From an uncultured Collinsella sp. (GTDB lineage Bacteria > Actinomycetota > Coriobacteriia > Coriobacteriales > Coriobacteriaceae), in NCBI GenBank assembly GCA_902464485.1, contig CABQJJ010000026.1, positions 1 through 21,651 on the forward strand: DNA of 21,651 bases, given 5' to 3'. Every line of letters starts with the position of its first letter. Position 1 is the stretch's first letter. The notes beneath the pieces are model-generated. The model was not told where the DNA came from, ran no database searches, and was given only the letters and a program-made list of their open reading frames with translations. This document shows positions 1 to 8,456 of this stretch, one piece after another. The position numbers were made by a program, and so were the translations under genes.

Positions 1-55
1 GAACCCGCGAGTGTCAGCTTGGGAAGCTGATGCCTTACCACTTGGCGATGCCCGC
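1..55 (-). tRNA. tRNA-Gly (CCC anticodon), 3' part cut by window edge
   Basis: On the minus strand, reading from position 55, there is a 7-nt acceptor strand GCGGGCA, a D arm with GCC/GGC stem, and an anticodon arm with stem TCAGC/GCTGA around loop TTCCCAA. This gives anticodon CCC, which decodes GGG glycine codons. The start of the T arm (GCGGGTTC) is visible, and the rest lies left of the window. The gene has its own promoter just upstream. Confidence 0.9.
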
Positions 56-67
56 ATATGCGGGGAT

Positions 68-97
68 AGTATAACGCGGGCATCTTGTTGGGCACAA
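68..97 (-). promoter_or_regulatory. Promoter of the tRNA-Gly gene
   Basis: On the minus strand a -35 element TTGTGC (92-97) and a -10 element TATACT (68-73) are separated by 18 bp. They lie about a dozen bases ahead of the mature tRNA 5' end at position 55, as expected for a short tRNA leader. Confidence 0.6.
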
Positions 98-352
98 GGG
101 TGGCAATTCATGTTTTCCTTGTAGGGAATCGTCAAATAGTCCTCCCATTTATGGAGACTCGAGTCTTTGGGGGCCTTTCTTTAACCCCATTGAGCTGCAC
201 TCTTTCTCGATTGTTTTTACACGGCCGTTAATTGTCGGCCATTGGGCAAGCTATTGGACAGGCTGCGGTACTTACCCGCACGAATCGCGGCGTTAGCCTC
301 ACCCCACACGCCGCGATGTACCCGTGCGGCGCTCAAGGGATAAGGAGCAGTC
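98..352. other. Intergenic leader region ahead of the adhesin gene
   Basis: I see no convincing gene here; the short open frames have no ribosome binding site or recognisable product. No clear sigma-70 promoter for the adhesin could be picked. The main structure is the long inverted repeat at 276-329, listed separately. A good Shine-Dalgarno (AAGGAG) lies just before the ATG at 353. I looked for hallmarks of a c-di-GMP riboswitch and saw none by eye. Confidence 0.5.
276..329 (+). promoter_or_regulatory. Two-tier inverted repeat in the adhesin 5' leader
   Basis: An outer 7-bp arm (276-282 with 323-329, CCGCACG/CGTGCGG) and an inner 9-bp arm (284-292 with 309-317, ATCGCGGCG/CGCCGCGAT) form a long GC-rich hairpin about 24 nt before the adhesin start codon. 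No T-tract follows, so it does not look like a simple terminator. It could affect translation, mRNA stability or protein binding; the function is unknown. Confidence 0.45.
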
Positions 353-3300
353 ATGTCCAACACACCCACGCACTCTGTCCACAGCGCAATCGCAGCAGGT
401 CCGCTGCTCCTTCTCCTTCTTCTATTTATCGGTGTCATGACTCCAGTCTCTGCATTTGCTGTTGACGGTCATGGAGCGCTCGGTTTTCGCACCATCAGCA
501 AAGAGTGTGGGCCATTCCTTGTCGGTAAATACGAGGCGCAGGATTCGTCGGTCGCCTATTGTATGGATCAAGAGCGGGACTGGCCCACAGACCCGGGAAA
601 CCCTTGGCTTACCTACACTCAGGGTTGGGCATGGCTTGATAACGAATTCGCCGCCATCATCTGCCACGGATACCCATCTTCATCGTCGTTCAACGGGCAC
701 AAGCTCTCACCCGACCGCGCTCGGGCGGCTACCCAAATTGCCATCTGGATGCTCAAGGGCACCACGCACACCGATGGCGCTTTTTCATATACAACTGCAC
801 GAGGTCATACCGTAAGCGGCAATTTCACCAATATAGACAGCGAAGTCGTGGCGGCAGCACGCTGGCTCCACGACGGCGCAAAGTCAGGAGCTCTCAAAGC
901 AGCGCCCCATCGCGTGCGGCGCTACATAGGAGCCGTCTCGGGAGGTAACCTTCGCCAGGATATGCTCCACGTGCTCCCCACCGTCTCCGTGTCATTCCAA
1001 AAAACCTCGGCAAACGCCACGATTACGAGCGGAAACAGTTCATATCGTCTGGACGGAGCAGTGTTTGATATTTTTGAAGCCGCTAGCGGCGCGCGCATCG
1101 GCAGCATCAAGATGGACGGTAAAGGGCGCGCTCGGGCAACGCTCTTGCCCAATACGGCATACTACTTAGTTGAGGCAAAAGCGCCGGCAGGCTATGTCCC
1201 CCGAAGCGACCGCATAGCCTTTACCACGAGCAGCAGCGGAGGAAACGTTGTCATCGAAGAGCAGCCAGGAGCTATTTCCCTGAGTATCGTGAAATTCGAT
1301 GCCGCAACGGGAGCTTCTCCCCAAATTGGAGCCTCTCTTGCAGGCGCGGAATTTACCTGCGTCTCACAATCGACCCCCGGTTGGTCGCGAACCGTCACGA
1401 CCGATGAAGACGGGCGGGCAGCACTCGATAATATCCCATTGGGCACTTTCACTATCTATGAGTCAGTCGCGCCCGAAGGCTATCTGCCCTGCGAAGACAC
1501 CTGGACCTACACCGTCGGTCCAGATCAGATGAACAGCACGGGTATCGTTGAGCTCGAGAGTCTCATTCCCAACACCCCCATCGCATTTGATATTGAAGTT
1601 TCGAAATTCAAAGACAGCGGCAACGACGATGAATCCGGGCTGGAACAGCCAGCAGAGGGCGTTGTCTTTGAGGTTATTAGCAATAGTTCCGGACAGATCG
1701 TGGGCAAGCTGACCACAAATAGCCACGGATTCGCATCGACCGAAGATCAGGGGGAATCATGGTTTGGAGAAGGAGAACGTCCCGACGGTGCCCGTGGCGC
1801 CATCCCCTATGACCGCGCAGGATACACCATTCACGAGGTTGAGGACACTGTTCCCGAAGGCTTCAAACGAGCAGGAGACTGGACTATCTCCGCCGAGCAA
1901 ATCACCAATGGCGCCAAACTCCAATTCATTGTCGACAACCACGCCATATCGACCCATCTTCAGATCGTAAAGCGAGATGCTCGGACGGGCAAAGCCGTTC
2001 CGCTTGCGGGATTTGCCTTTCAGCTGCTCAATAGCGAACATAAACCCGTCTCTCAAACATGTTGGTATCCCTCCCATTCCGTTATGAGCACCTTTGTAAC
2101 CGACCGGACGGGATCCGTCACGCTGCCCGAGCCGCTCAATCCCGGCACCTATTACATCCGCGAAACCAAGGCCATGGCCCCTTATCTCAACGCCGAAAAC
2201 CTTGAGCTGAAGATTCCCGCGAACGCAGACCTGACACCTGTCGCAATCGCCTCTTTTTATGATCACGCCGCAACGGGTCGCATCGAAATTGTTAAAACAG
2301 ACGCTGTGGACGGCAGGGCTCTCGCGGGAGCGGTGTTTGAGATACGGGCCGCCGAAGACATCATCGGTCCCGATGGCAGCGTAGAAGCCTTGGCAAAGGA
2401 GACAGTTGCCACCATCAAAACCGACAAAACGGGAGAGGCATATGCAGACCAGCTCCCATTAGGATGTGGCACTGCGCACTACGAAGTTGTTGAAACTCAT
2501 TCTCCCGAGGGATACTTGCTTGATTCGACGCCGCGCCCCGTGGAACTGGCATACACTGACCAAGAAACGCCTGTGGTCTGCGCCCAAATCGACGCCGTCA
2601 ACGAGTACACCAAAGTCGATCTCTCCAAAATTGACCTAACCGGTAAAAAGGAAATTGAAGGCGCGCGCCTTGTGCTATTAAATGCGGATAACGAGCAAAT
2701 CGACGCGTGGACCTCGACGGGTACGCCGCATCGCATCGAGCACCTTAAACCCGGCACCTATACCCTCCGCGAAATAATGTCGCCACGAACCTACGACCTA
2801 GCTGAAGATGTGACCTTTGAAATTAGGGAAACGGGGAAGATCCAGACGGCAGCAATAAAAGACGCGCCCATCGAAATCAAAGGAAGTGTTGACAAGCGTC
2901 AGGAGATCGCACAGCCACCCACAAAGGGATTCACGGTTAACGGCGACGGCAAAAATCGTGCTGTAGCACAAACCGACAAAAACGGTTCCTATACCTATAC
3001 CGTCGATGCCAAAAATGAATCAAATACCTGGGTTGATGAATTCACGCTTACAGACGCTCTCGAGTGTGCGAAAGCCGGAACGGCTCAGCTCGCGTCCATA
3101 GAGACGCCAATAGCGGTTGGCGATCTTAACGGACTTTGCAACGTTTGGTATCGGACCACCCCAACGGAAACGCTCGACACCGACGAAGAGCTCAATGCAA
3201 CCCTCGATGACGGGCATTCAAACCCCTGGTTACAGACCGATGAAGCCAGGGAGCACTTGGGGCAAGACGCACGCCTGGTCGACTACGAGGACTGGCACCT

Positions 3301-3787
3301 GTGGAAAGCCGATGTTCCGACCACGGAATCCATCACTCTCAAGGTTGAGGACCTCAATCTGCCACAATCTTCTGTCGTTACGGGCGTCCGCTTTGAATAC
3401 GGCGCTGTATCCGCCGACTTCACAACTAGGTATGACGAGAAATCATGGCAGCGCGACGACCTTAAAAGCGAACACGACGATCTAGACGACGCGACGGCAT
3501 CGCTCGGCCCAAATGTACACGGCGCGCGCATCCACATGCACGCAACTTCGTCCTACAACCCCCAGACGGCAATTGTCAACAGCGCCCATGTTGATCTCTG
3601 CCGAAACGGAGGCGGCGACAAACTCGAATCGCATGACGAGGACCGTGTCGTTCAGCTCTGCGCCCGCGAACGTGATCTGCCGAGCACGGGCAGCACTCCC
3701 ATCGCCGCAACGCTCACCGCCCTCTTGACCGCAGGCGGTGCGGCAATTTGGATGTCGTGCGGGAGGCGAATGCTCAAGAAACATTAG
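353..3787 (+). CDS. Sortase-anchored adhesin with thioester domain and SpaA/Cna_B repeats
   Basis: This 1144-residue surface protein starts with a signal peptide (residues 1-36, Leu-rich core, predicted cut after SAFA). An N-terminal domain at about 45-205 carries Cys70 (AYCMDQ) and Gln128 (AATQIAIW), the pattern of thioester adhesin domains, in which Cys and Gln form a bond that can react with host amines. From about 210 to 850 follow roughly six SpaA/Cna_B-type prealbumin-like modules (recurring 'LAGAVFEI', 'YxLxExxAPEGY' and 'DKTGxA' signatures), a family often stabilised by Lys-Asn isopeptide bonds. A non-repetitive domain (about 850-1100) precedes LPSTG (1109-1113), a hydrophobic segment and a basic tail. 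The gene stands alone between a tRNA and a converging gene, with no sortase in the window, so anchoring must rely on one encoded elsewhere. ATG at 353 has AAGGAG upstream. It could be a pilus tip subunit or a stand-alone adhesin. Confidence 0.88.
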   Translation: MSNTPTHSVHSAIAAGPLLLLLLLFIGVMTPVSAFAVDGHGALGFRTISKECGPFLVGKYEAQDSSVAYCMDQERDWPTDPGNPWLTYTQGWAWLDNEFAAIICHGYPSSSSFNGHKLSPDRARAATQIAIWMLKGTTHTDGAFSYTTARGHTVSGNFTNIDSEVVAAARWLHDGAKSGALKAAPHRVRRYIGAVSGGNLRQDMLHVLPTVSVSFQKTSANATITSGNSSYRLDGAVFDIFEAASGARIGSIKMDGKGRARATLLPNTAYYLVEAKAPAGYVPRSDRIAFTTSSSGGNVVIEEQPGAISLSIVKFDAATGASPQIGASLAGAEFTCVSQSTPGWSRTVTTDEDGRAALDNIPLGTFTIYESVAPEGYLPCEDTWTYTVGPDQMNSTGIVELESLIPNTPIAFDIEVSKFKDSGNDDESGLEQPAEGVVFEVISNSSGQIVGKLTTNSHGFASTEDQGESWFGEGERPDGARGAIPYDRAGYTIHEVEDTVPEGFKRAGDWTISAEQITNGAKLQFIVDNHAISTHLQIVKRDARTGKAVPLAGFAFQLLNSEHKPVSQTCWYPSHSVMSTFVTDRTGSVTLPEPLNPGTYYIRETKAMAPYLNAENLELKIPANADLTPVAIASFYDHAATGRIEIVKTDAVDGRALAGAVFEIRAAEDIIGPDGSVEALAKETVATIKTDKTGEAYADQLPLGCGTAHYEVVETHSPEGYLLDSTPRPVELAYTDQETPVVCAQIDAVNEYTKVDLSKIDLTGKKEIEGARLVLLNADNEQIDAWTSTGTPHRIEHLKPGTYTLREIMSPRTYDLAEDVTFEIRETGKIQTAAIKDAPIEIKGSVDKRQEIAQPPTKGFTVNGDGKNRAVAQTDKNGSYTYTVDAKNESNTWVDEFTLTDALECAKAGTAQLASIETPIAVGDLNGLCNVWYRTTPTETLDTDEELNATLDDGHSNPWLQTDEAREHLGQDARLVDYEDWHLWKADVPTTESITLKVEDLNLPQSSVVTGVRFEYGAVSADFTTRYDEKSWQRDDLKSEHDDLDDATASLGPNVHGARIHMHATSSYNPQTAIVNSAHVDLCRNGGGDKLESHDEDRVVQLCARERDLPSTGSTPIAATLTALLTAGGAAIWMSCGRRMLKKH

Positions 3788-3798
3788 AGCGAGTACGC

Positions 3799-3836
3799 AA
3801 AAATGCGGGCGAGCCGATACATCGGCTCGCCCGCAT
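3799..3836 (-). terminator. Intrinsic terminator for the M28-like unit, probably shared with the adhesin
   Basis: A perfect 16-bp inverted repeat (3803-3818 with 3821-3836, ATGCGGGCGAGCCGAT) is followed on the minus strand by a TTTTT run (3799-3803). It therefore terminates the leftward unit. It lies between converging genes and may also stop the rightward adhesin transcript, although no T-run follows on the plus strand. Confidence 0.8.
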
Positions 3837-3858
3837 ACCACTATTCAACACACCGTTT

Positions 3859-4077
3859 CTATTCTGCAGAAGCAGAGCCTTCACCGGCAAGCGACTGATC
3901 AGTGTCAGAAATACCGTCGGCACCCAAGTTTTGCTCGTGCCGCACTTCCTCGCTAATCGTAGACTCGGGCGTGGAACCCTTGACGCCCACAACATAGGCA
4001 GCGCCAAACCCCAAGGCAATGGCAATTAAGACCAAAATGAGATAGATAGGCCAATGCCGCTTAATGTACGAAAACAC
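3859..4077 (-). CDS. Small single-pass membrane protein, unknown function
   Basis: This 72-residue protein has a short basic N-terminus (MFSYIKRHW), one strongly hydrophobic segment at about residues 11-31, and an acidic, Ser/Glu-rich tail of about 40 residues that looks disordered. ATG at 4077 has a good AAAAGGAG site upstream. It begins 20 bp after the stop of the M28-like gene and ends just before the shared terminator, so the two are likely co-transcribed. By the positive-inside rule the N-terminus should be cytoplasmic and the acidic tail outside. I do not recognise a family. The clear ribosome binding site and operon position make it a real gene; a role linked to its larger neighbour is only an inference. 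Confidence 0.7.
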   Translation of the reverse strand: MFSYIKRHWPIYLILVLIAIALGFGAAYVVGVKGSTPESTISEEVRHEQNLGADGISDTDQSLAGEGSASAE

Positions 4078-4097
4078 GCTGACTCCTTTTAACCCAG

Positions 4098-7000
4098 CTA
4101 CGAGCGACGGATGACTTCGGTCACAACCTCGGACACCGTAGCGATATTCGAGGGGTTGACGTTGTAGGGCAAATCGTCTTCAGTGCGAGCACACGCCAGA
4201 CGCGGTCCATCCACACCGGCAATAGTAAGGGCACGGCGGCTCGCCTCAAGGGCGGCGTAGGAGTCCGTCCGAGCGTAGGGCATCTCAAATGCGCCGCAAT
4301 CAACGTGGAACGATTTGCAAACCTTTCCAACCAAGTTCATGATGCGTCGATCGCCCTTAAGCAGTCGCTGCTCGCCCTCAACGGTGACCATCGAAAGCCT
4401 GCCGGCACCAACGGACTCAAGATTGATAAAGAACACGCCGCGGAGCTTATCGCGATGCGAGGCCAAAAACGCCTTCATGCCGGCGCCGTCGCAGTCCGAA
4501 GCGCCCGTTGCAACAAACCAGATATCGTGACCAAGCAGCTCATCGTCGCCCATAGAGGCAACAGCCGAAAGCATGTCTTCGTCCGAGGCACCATCAGAAG
4601 ATGCGGCACCGCCCTTCCAACCGCTATTGTCATCCTCGAAGTTATCCCACGAGCCTATGCCGCGGCCTGATTTTTTAGCATCGTAATCGTCGTCGACTCC
4701 GAGCCAATCGCTCATGCTGTCCTGTTCATTCTTTTTCTTGCGGCCAAACAGCCCGCCTAAACCACGCTTCTGAGGCTTTGAGCCCACAGCCGAGGGAGCC
4801 GAGATGGTCTCGAGCGACTGGACCGCCGGCGAAGCGGGCACAGAGGGAGCAACGGGAGCTGCCGTAGGCTCAGGACTCTGAGTCGAGGCGAAGGGGTCAT
4901 CGGTCTGGGCAGAGGGGTCGGGAAGATCGAACAAAGATGTGCGAGACGCTGCATTAGCCTGCTGCATCGAAGGCAGCGACGGATCGGGGACCGAGGCCAG
5001 CGGCGACGAAGAAGGTGCAGGCGCGGAGGCCGGATCGGGGATATTCATTTGCTGGCGCGGGGGCACCTGAGACGAAATCTGCGCCATGAGGGAGTCAACT
5101 GTCTCGTCCTGTGTGGGAGCGACATTTGCCACCGTGGCACCGGGGTCGCTCGGCGCGGGCATGGTAAAAATCTGCGTAGAATAAGGCCTGGACTCATCCG
5201 TCTTGGGAGCCTCGTCAATCGCAGGGGACTCCTGCTCCATAGCAGGAGCCTCGACCTGCTCGGGTGCGCTGGCCTCAACGGAATCGGCCTCGTCGACAAC
5301 CGAATCATCGGCGGCGTCCTGGGCATCACCGGAGATGGGAAGGGGCTCGGCAATTGCGGTGCCCTGTTTCTCAAACGTCATCGTGGCATCAAATGACATG
5401 GTGCTATCGACCGGCTGCTGCGCCTCAAAGGATGTCGTAGCCTTGGCAGCGTCAGCGGATGTCGGCCGCGGAGCCTCGAAGGACGTCGTGGCGTCGGTGA
5501 CATCGACAGGCTCCGGCTGTTCGGCCTCGCCCTGCTCGAACTCCTGTGCCGCACGCTCACGCTCGGCCTCGGCGGCCTGCTGCTGGGCGATGGCCTCCCG
5601 CTCGGCGGCCTCGCGGGCAGCGGCGCGCTTTTCCTCAAAGTCGTCGACGAACTTCTTGCCCTTCGCAAGGGCGCCCTTAAAGAAGCTAGAAGCGCTGGCA
5701 CCAATCGAGGAGAATGCGGAAGCGATATCGGCATGGGGCGTTGTCGAGGGAAGCTCGGCCGAGAAATCGGTGTCACTCTCATAGGACACGCGTTGCGGAT
5801 ACTCGTCATAGTCTTCGTCGACGGTCTCGTCTTCAACCTGTGCCGGAGCGGCAGGCGCCAGAATATCCAGACCGGCTGCAGGATCGAGCGCGGGCTTTTC
5901 GTCAGACTCCGCGGCAGCAACAGGGGCAGCGACCGGCTCGGCGGGAGCAACAGCCGCGTTGGCCGCGGGCGCAGGCTCCTGTGCAACGGGAGCAGGCTCC
6001 GGCTCAAACGTCGGCTCCTCGCCCTCTTCGTAATCGAGCGTGCAGGACTCGGGAAGCATGCCGAGCGCACGGATGGCATCCGAACCAAAGCGGATATTGC
6101 CGGCGGCATTGCGATAGAGCTTGGGCTTGGGCTCGGCGACTTCGACCACCGCGGGCTCCTCCGCCGGCTCGGCAATAGGCTTTTCTTCGGTGGACACTTC
6201 GGCCTGGGCAGTCTGGTCTTGAGCCTCGGGGGCGATAACACCGATCAGTGTCTCGTCGGCAGAGGCATCCTCAAAACCATCGATCTGTCCATCGAAAGCC
6301 TCGTCCTGCTCGGGTATATCGACAGGCGCCTCCGGCTGGCCAAACTCGTCCTCGTCGTAGGAAGGTTCCTCATATTCAATGGTGTTGCCGTAGTCGTTTT
6401 GCTGCTGGGCCGCGGCATACTCGGCCGCCGCACGCGCCATTTCCTCGGCGCGACGCTTCTGCTCGCCAAAATAGGTATCGAATGGAATGTCGTCGGGGAA
6501 CTCGTTTTCGCCCTGATAGGGGGCAACGTTGTCCATGACACCGAGCATGGCGGCAACAGAGGACTTGTTGCACACTGCGCCAGACGTGTAGGGAAGCACA
6601 AAACGGTTGGAGATGATATTGGCGGCGTTGGCCAGTGCCACAAGGGAGGCCAGAATCGCAACAACCCACAGCAGCACCTTGAGCACGCCGGGAAGCGGCA
6701 GGATACGCAGGATGGCGACAGCCGCGGGCGCAATCGTAGCGACAGGCAGGAGCTTGGCGATGAGCGCGCGATACGGAGCGTAGGGCTCGCGAGCAAGGAG
6801 CTCGGCACGGGGGGAATCATAGTGCGCCACCACGACGACCGGGCGGTTGCGCGGAGACGCAAGCGGGCCCGAGGCCTTGTGATAGGCGATGACATTTTGG
6901 CTCACACCGGTCTTTCCCAGGCGCGAAACCACGGGATGCCCCGTGCGCTCGAGCACGTAGAGCACGGCACCGACAATGGCCAGCAAGGTGCCGACCAAGC

Positions 7001-7235
7001 CGATACCGCCGCCGATGCCCATCAGCAGGGCGCCGGCAAACGCCAGAATACCGGTAACAGCAAACGCCAACCTGCTGGGCGCGGGAGCATTAAATTCCTG
7101 CACCTCGGGGTCAAAGCCGTGGTTGCGGAAAATCTGAGCGATATCCTCGGCAGCCAGGCGCTCTTCTTCGCTGCACGCCGGCGTAATGCCGGTGTTCTGC
7201 AGCAGGTGGTTAATATAGTTCTGGGTGTTCGCCAT
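4098..7235 (-). CDS. Membrane protein with split, degenerate M28-type peptidase fold
   Basis: ATG at 7235 (MANTQNYINHLL) is chosen over an upstream in-frame start because GTGGAG precedes it, giving 1045 residues. Residues about 57-95 hold two membrane segments. VVVVAHYDSPR (His138, Asp140) matches the first metal site of M28 aminopeptidases. Two more hydrophobic stretches follow (about 160-178 and 183-209), then GAVCNKSSVAAML (219-231), aligning with the family's 'GAxDNASG' but with Cys for the bridging Asp. Residues about 235-900 are an Ala/Glu/Pro/Ser-rich low-complexity insert with acidic and coiled-coil-like parts. The fold resumes at 'FVATGASDCDGAG' (907-919), where the catalytic Glu-Glu of M28 reads Ser-Asp, and ends with TDSYAAL and CARTEDD, where family His residues appear lost. 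A catalytic peptidase is therefore doubtful; a membrane scaffold or pseudoenzyme fits better. It is followed at once by the 72-residue membrane protein gene. Confidence 0.75.
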   Translation of the reverse strand: MANTQNYINHLLQNTGITPACSEEERLAAEDIAQIFRNHGFDPEVQEFNAPAPSRLAFAVTGILAFAGALLMGIGGGIGLVGTLLAIVGAVLYVLERTGHPVVSRLGKTGVSQNVIAYHKASGPLASPRNRPVVVVAHYDSPRAELLAREPYAPYRALIAKLLPVATIAPAAVAILRILPLPGVLKVLLWVVAILASLVALANAANIISNRFVLPYTSGAVCNKSSVAAMLGVMDNVAPYQGENEFPDDIPFDTYFGEQKRRAEEMARAAAEYAAAQQQNDYGNTIEYEEPSYDEDEFGQPEAPVDIPEQDEAFDGQIDGFEDASADETLIGVIAPEAQDQTAQAEVSTEEKPIAEPAEEPAVVEVAEPKPKLYRNAAGNIRFGSDAIRALGMLPESCTLDYEEGEEPTFEPEPAPVAQEPAPAANAAVAPAEPVAAPVAAAESDEKPALDPAAGLDILAPAAPAQVEDETVDEDYDEYPQRVSYESDTDFSAELPSTTPHADIASAFSSIGASASSFFKGALAKGKKFVDDFEEKRAAAREAAEREAIAQQQAAEAERERAAQEFEQGEAEQPEPVDVTDATTSFEAPRPTSADAAKATTSFEAQQPVDSTMSFDATMTFEKQGTAIAEPLPISGDAQDAADDSVVDEADSVEASAPEQVEAPAMEQESPAIDEAPKTDESRPYSTQIFTMPAPSDPGATVANVAPTQDETVDSLMAQISSQVPPRQQMNIPDPASAPAPSSSPLASVPDPSLPSMQQANAASRTSLFDLPDPSAQTDDPFASTQSPEPTAAPVAPSVPASPAVQSLETISAPSAVGSKPQKRGLGGLFGRKKKNEQDSMSDWLGVDDDYDAKKSGRGIGSWDNFEDDNSGWKGGAASSDGASDEDMLSAVASMGDDELLGHDIWFVATGASDCDGAGMKAFLASHRDKLRGVFFINLESVGAGRLSMVTVEGEQRLLKGDRRIMNLVGKVCKSFHVDCGAFEMPYARTDSYAALEASRRALTIAGVDGPRLACARTEDDLPYNVNPSNIATVSEVVTEVIRRS

Positions 7236-7433
7236 GTGCGCTCCACATCCATAATCCGACAAATAGGCCCAATGCATGCACATTAGAACCGTATATAGTC
7301 GAAAGTATACCCCGAGCGAGCGCAAACGACCGAATTCTGGGCATCTTAACGCCCCACACGGACATGGATATAGCCTAATCTCCATATCGGACTAAAATCA
7401 TGACATCAAACACTCTTCTCATGCGAGGATCCT
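7236..7433. other. Divergent intergenic region between the M28-like gene and the WYL pair
   Basis: This 198-bp stretch must hold promoters for both directions. On the minus strand TATACT (7304-7309) is a possible -10, but no good -35 stands at the right distance. On the plus strand TAAAAT (7393-7398) is a possible -10 for the WYL genes, again with a poor -35. I see no gene or terminator. Confidence 0.3.
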
Positions 7434-8456
7434 ATGATGGCTAGCGCATCGACCATGACAAATAAAAAATCCGCACCGGGACCGGTCTTCGACAAGGCGG
7501 CTCAGCGCATCCTCAACCTCTTTTTTGTACTCAACAGCTCCCCTGAGCCTTTGACCACCGAGCAGATCGTCTTGGACTCTGACTTGGGATACGGCTCGGG
7601 GAATATCGATTCGGACAAACGCAAGTTTCGGCGCGACCGAGATAAACTTCTCGAACGAGGCATCGTAATCAAAGAAGTTCGTGAAGCGGGGGCCCAAGAA
7701 ACCGAAGAGAGCGCATGGACGGTCGACCGCGACCACACATTCGCCGCCGGCGGCCTGATTACCGCCGATGATGCCGACCTTTTGATGGTTGCCATCGACC
7801 AGGCGCTCGTCTCGGGATCTACTGCTTTCGCCACCCCGCTTGCCGATATCCGATCCAAAATCGCTTACCTTACCGATAGGGCAGATGTTGGCGATCCGAT
7901 GATTCGCCACTCCCCTATGGCCGATGCCGTATGGAGCGCCTTTGCCGAGCGCTGTGCGCTACGTTTTTTATATCGAAACGGACGAGGTGAACAACGAATG
8001 CGCACCGTGTGTGTCTACGGCATATTCGAGCACGAAGGCATCGCATATTTCTGCGGCTTAGACAACACCACTAATGCGGTTAGGACGTTTCGTTGCGATC
8101 GCATCGTTCGAGCGTGGCGCCCATCGGGCTCCTACGCCATACCCGATGATTTCAATCTAAGCGATTATTTGTTCTTTGAATTTGACTTTGCCGACCGCGA
8201 ACCCGTTGCGGCAACTTTTTCCTTTGAACCCGAGTCTCCGTCGGACCTGGTGTTCGGACTCACCCATGGACGCGGAAAACTTGACCGCACCGGTGAAGGT
8301 TGGCGCTGGACCGTCGGCATACGCGATATCGACGCCGCGGCCACATTCTGCATGGAGCACAGCATGGATGGTATGAGGCCAGTGTCGCCCGACGCCCTCA
8401 AGCAAGCATGGAACAATCTGATCGAAAGGACGGTGACCGCTCATGCCCGCGCATAA
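7434..8456 (+). CDS. WYL-domain transcriptional regulator, PafB-like (first of a pair)
   Basis: This 340-residue protein has an N-terminal winged helix-turn-helix (about 22-82, including 'TTEQIVLDSDLGYG' and the basic 'DKRKFRRDRDKLLERG'). A middle linker domain leads to a WYL domain at about 165-232: 'CALRFLYRNGRG', then AYFCG (204-208) at the WYLxG position, and 'RTFRCDRIVRAW' with the conserved Arg pattern. A further C-terminal domain follows. Related PafBC proteins in actinobacteria act as a pair to switch on DNA-damage genes. Here too a second WYL gene follows with a 14-bp overlap. The ATG at 7434 is followed by another at 7437; GAGGA upstream serves either. No proteasome or tat genes are adjacent, so the pafB name is by architecture only. 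Confidence 0.75.
   Translation: MMASASTMTNKKSAPGPVFDKAAQRILNLFFVLNSSPEPLTTEQIVLDSDLGYGSGNIDSDKRKFRRDRDKLLERGIVIKEVREAGAQETEESAWTVDRDHTFAAGGLITADDADLLMVAIDQALVSGSTAFATPLADIRSKIAYLTDRADVGDPMIRHSPMADAVWSAFAERCALRFLYRNGRGEQRMRTVCVYGIFEHEGIAYFCGLDNTTNAVRTFRCDRIVRAWRPSGSYAIPDDFNLSDYLFFEFDFADREPVAATFSFEPESPSDLVFGLTHGRGKLDRTGEGWRWTVGIRDIDAAATFCMEHSMDGMRPVSPDALKQAWNNLIERTVTAHARA

Noticed and set aside
1..352. tRNA-Gly as an integration site for an island carrying the adhesin
   Set aside because: Integrases normally use the tRNA 3' end, which lies left of the window. No integrase or att-like direct repeat is visible on the adhesin side.
5733..7286. A 517-codon open frame on the plus strand opposite the M28-like gene
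   Set aside because: It is Arg/Gly/His-rich with no domain signature and lies antisense to a gene with clear M28 motifs and a good ribosome binding site. High GC and biased codons of the insert open the other frames.
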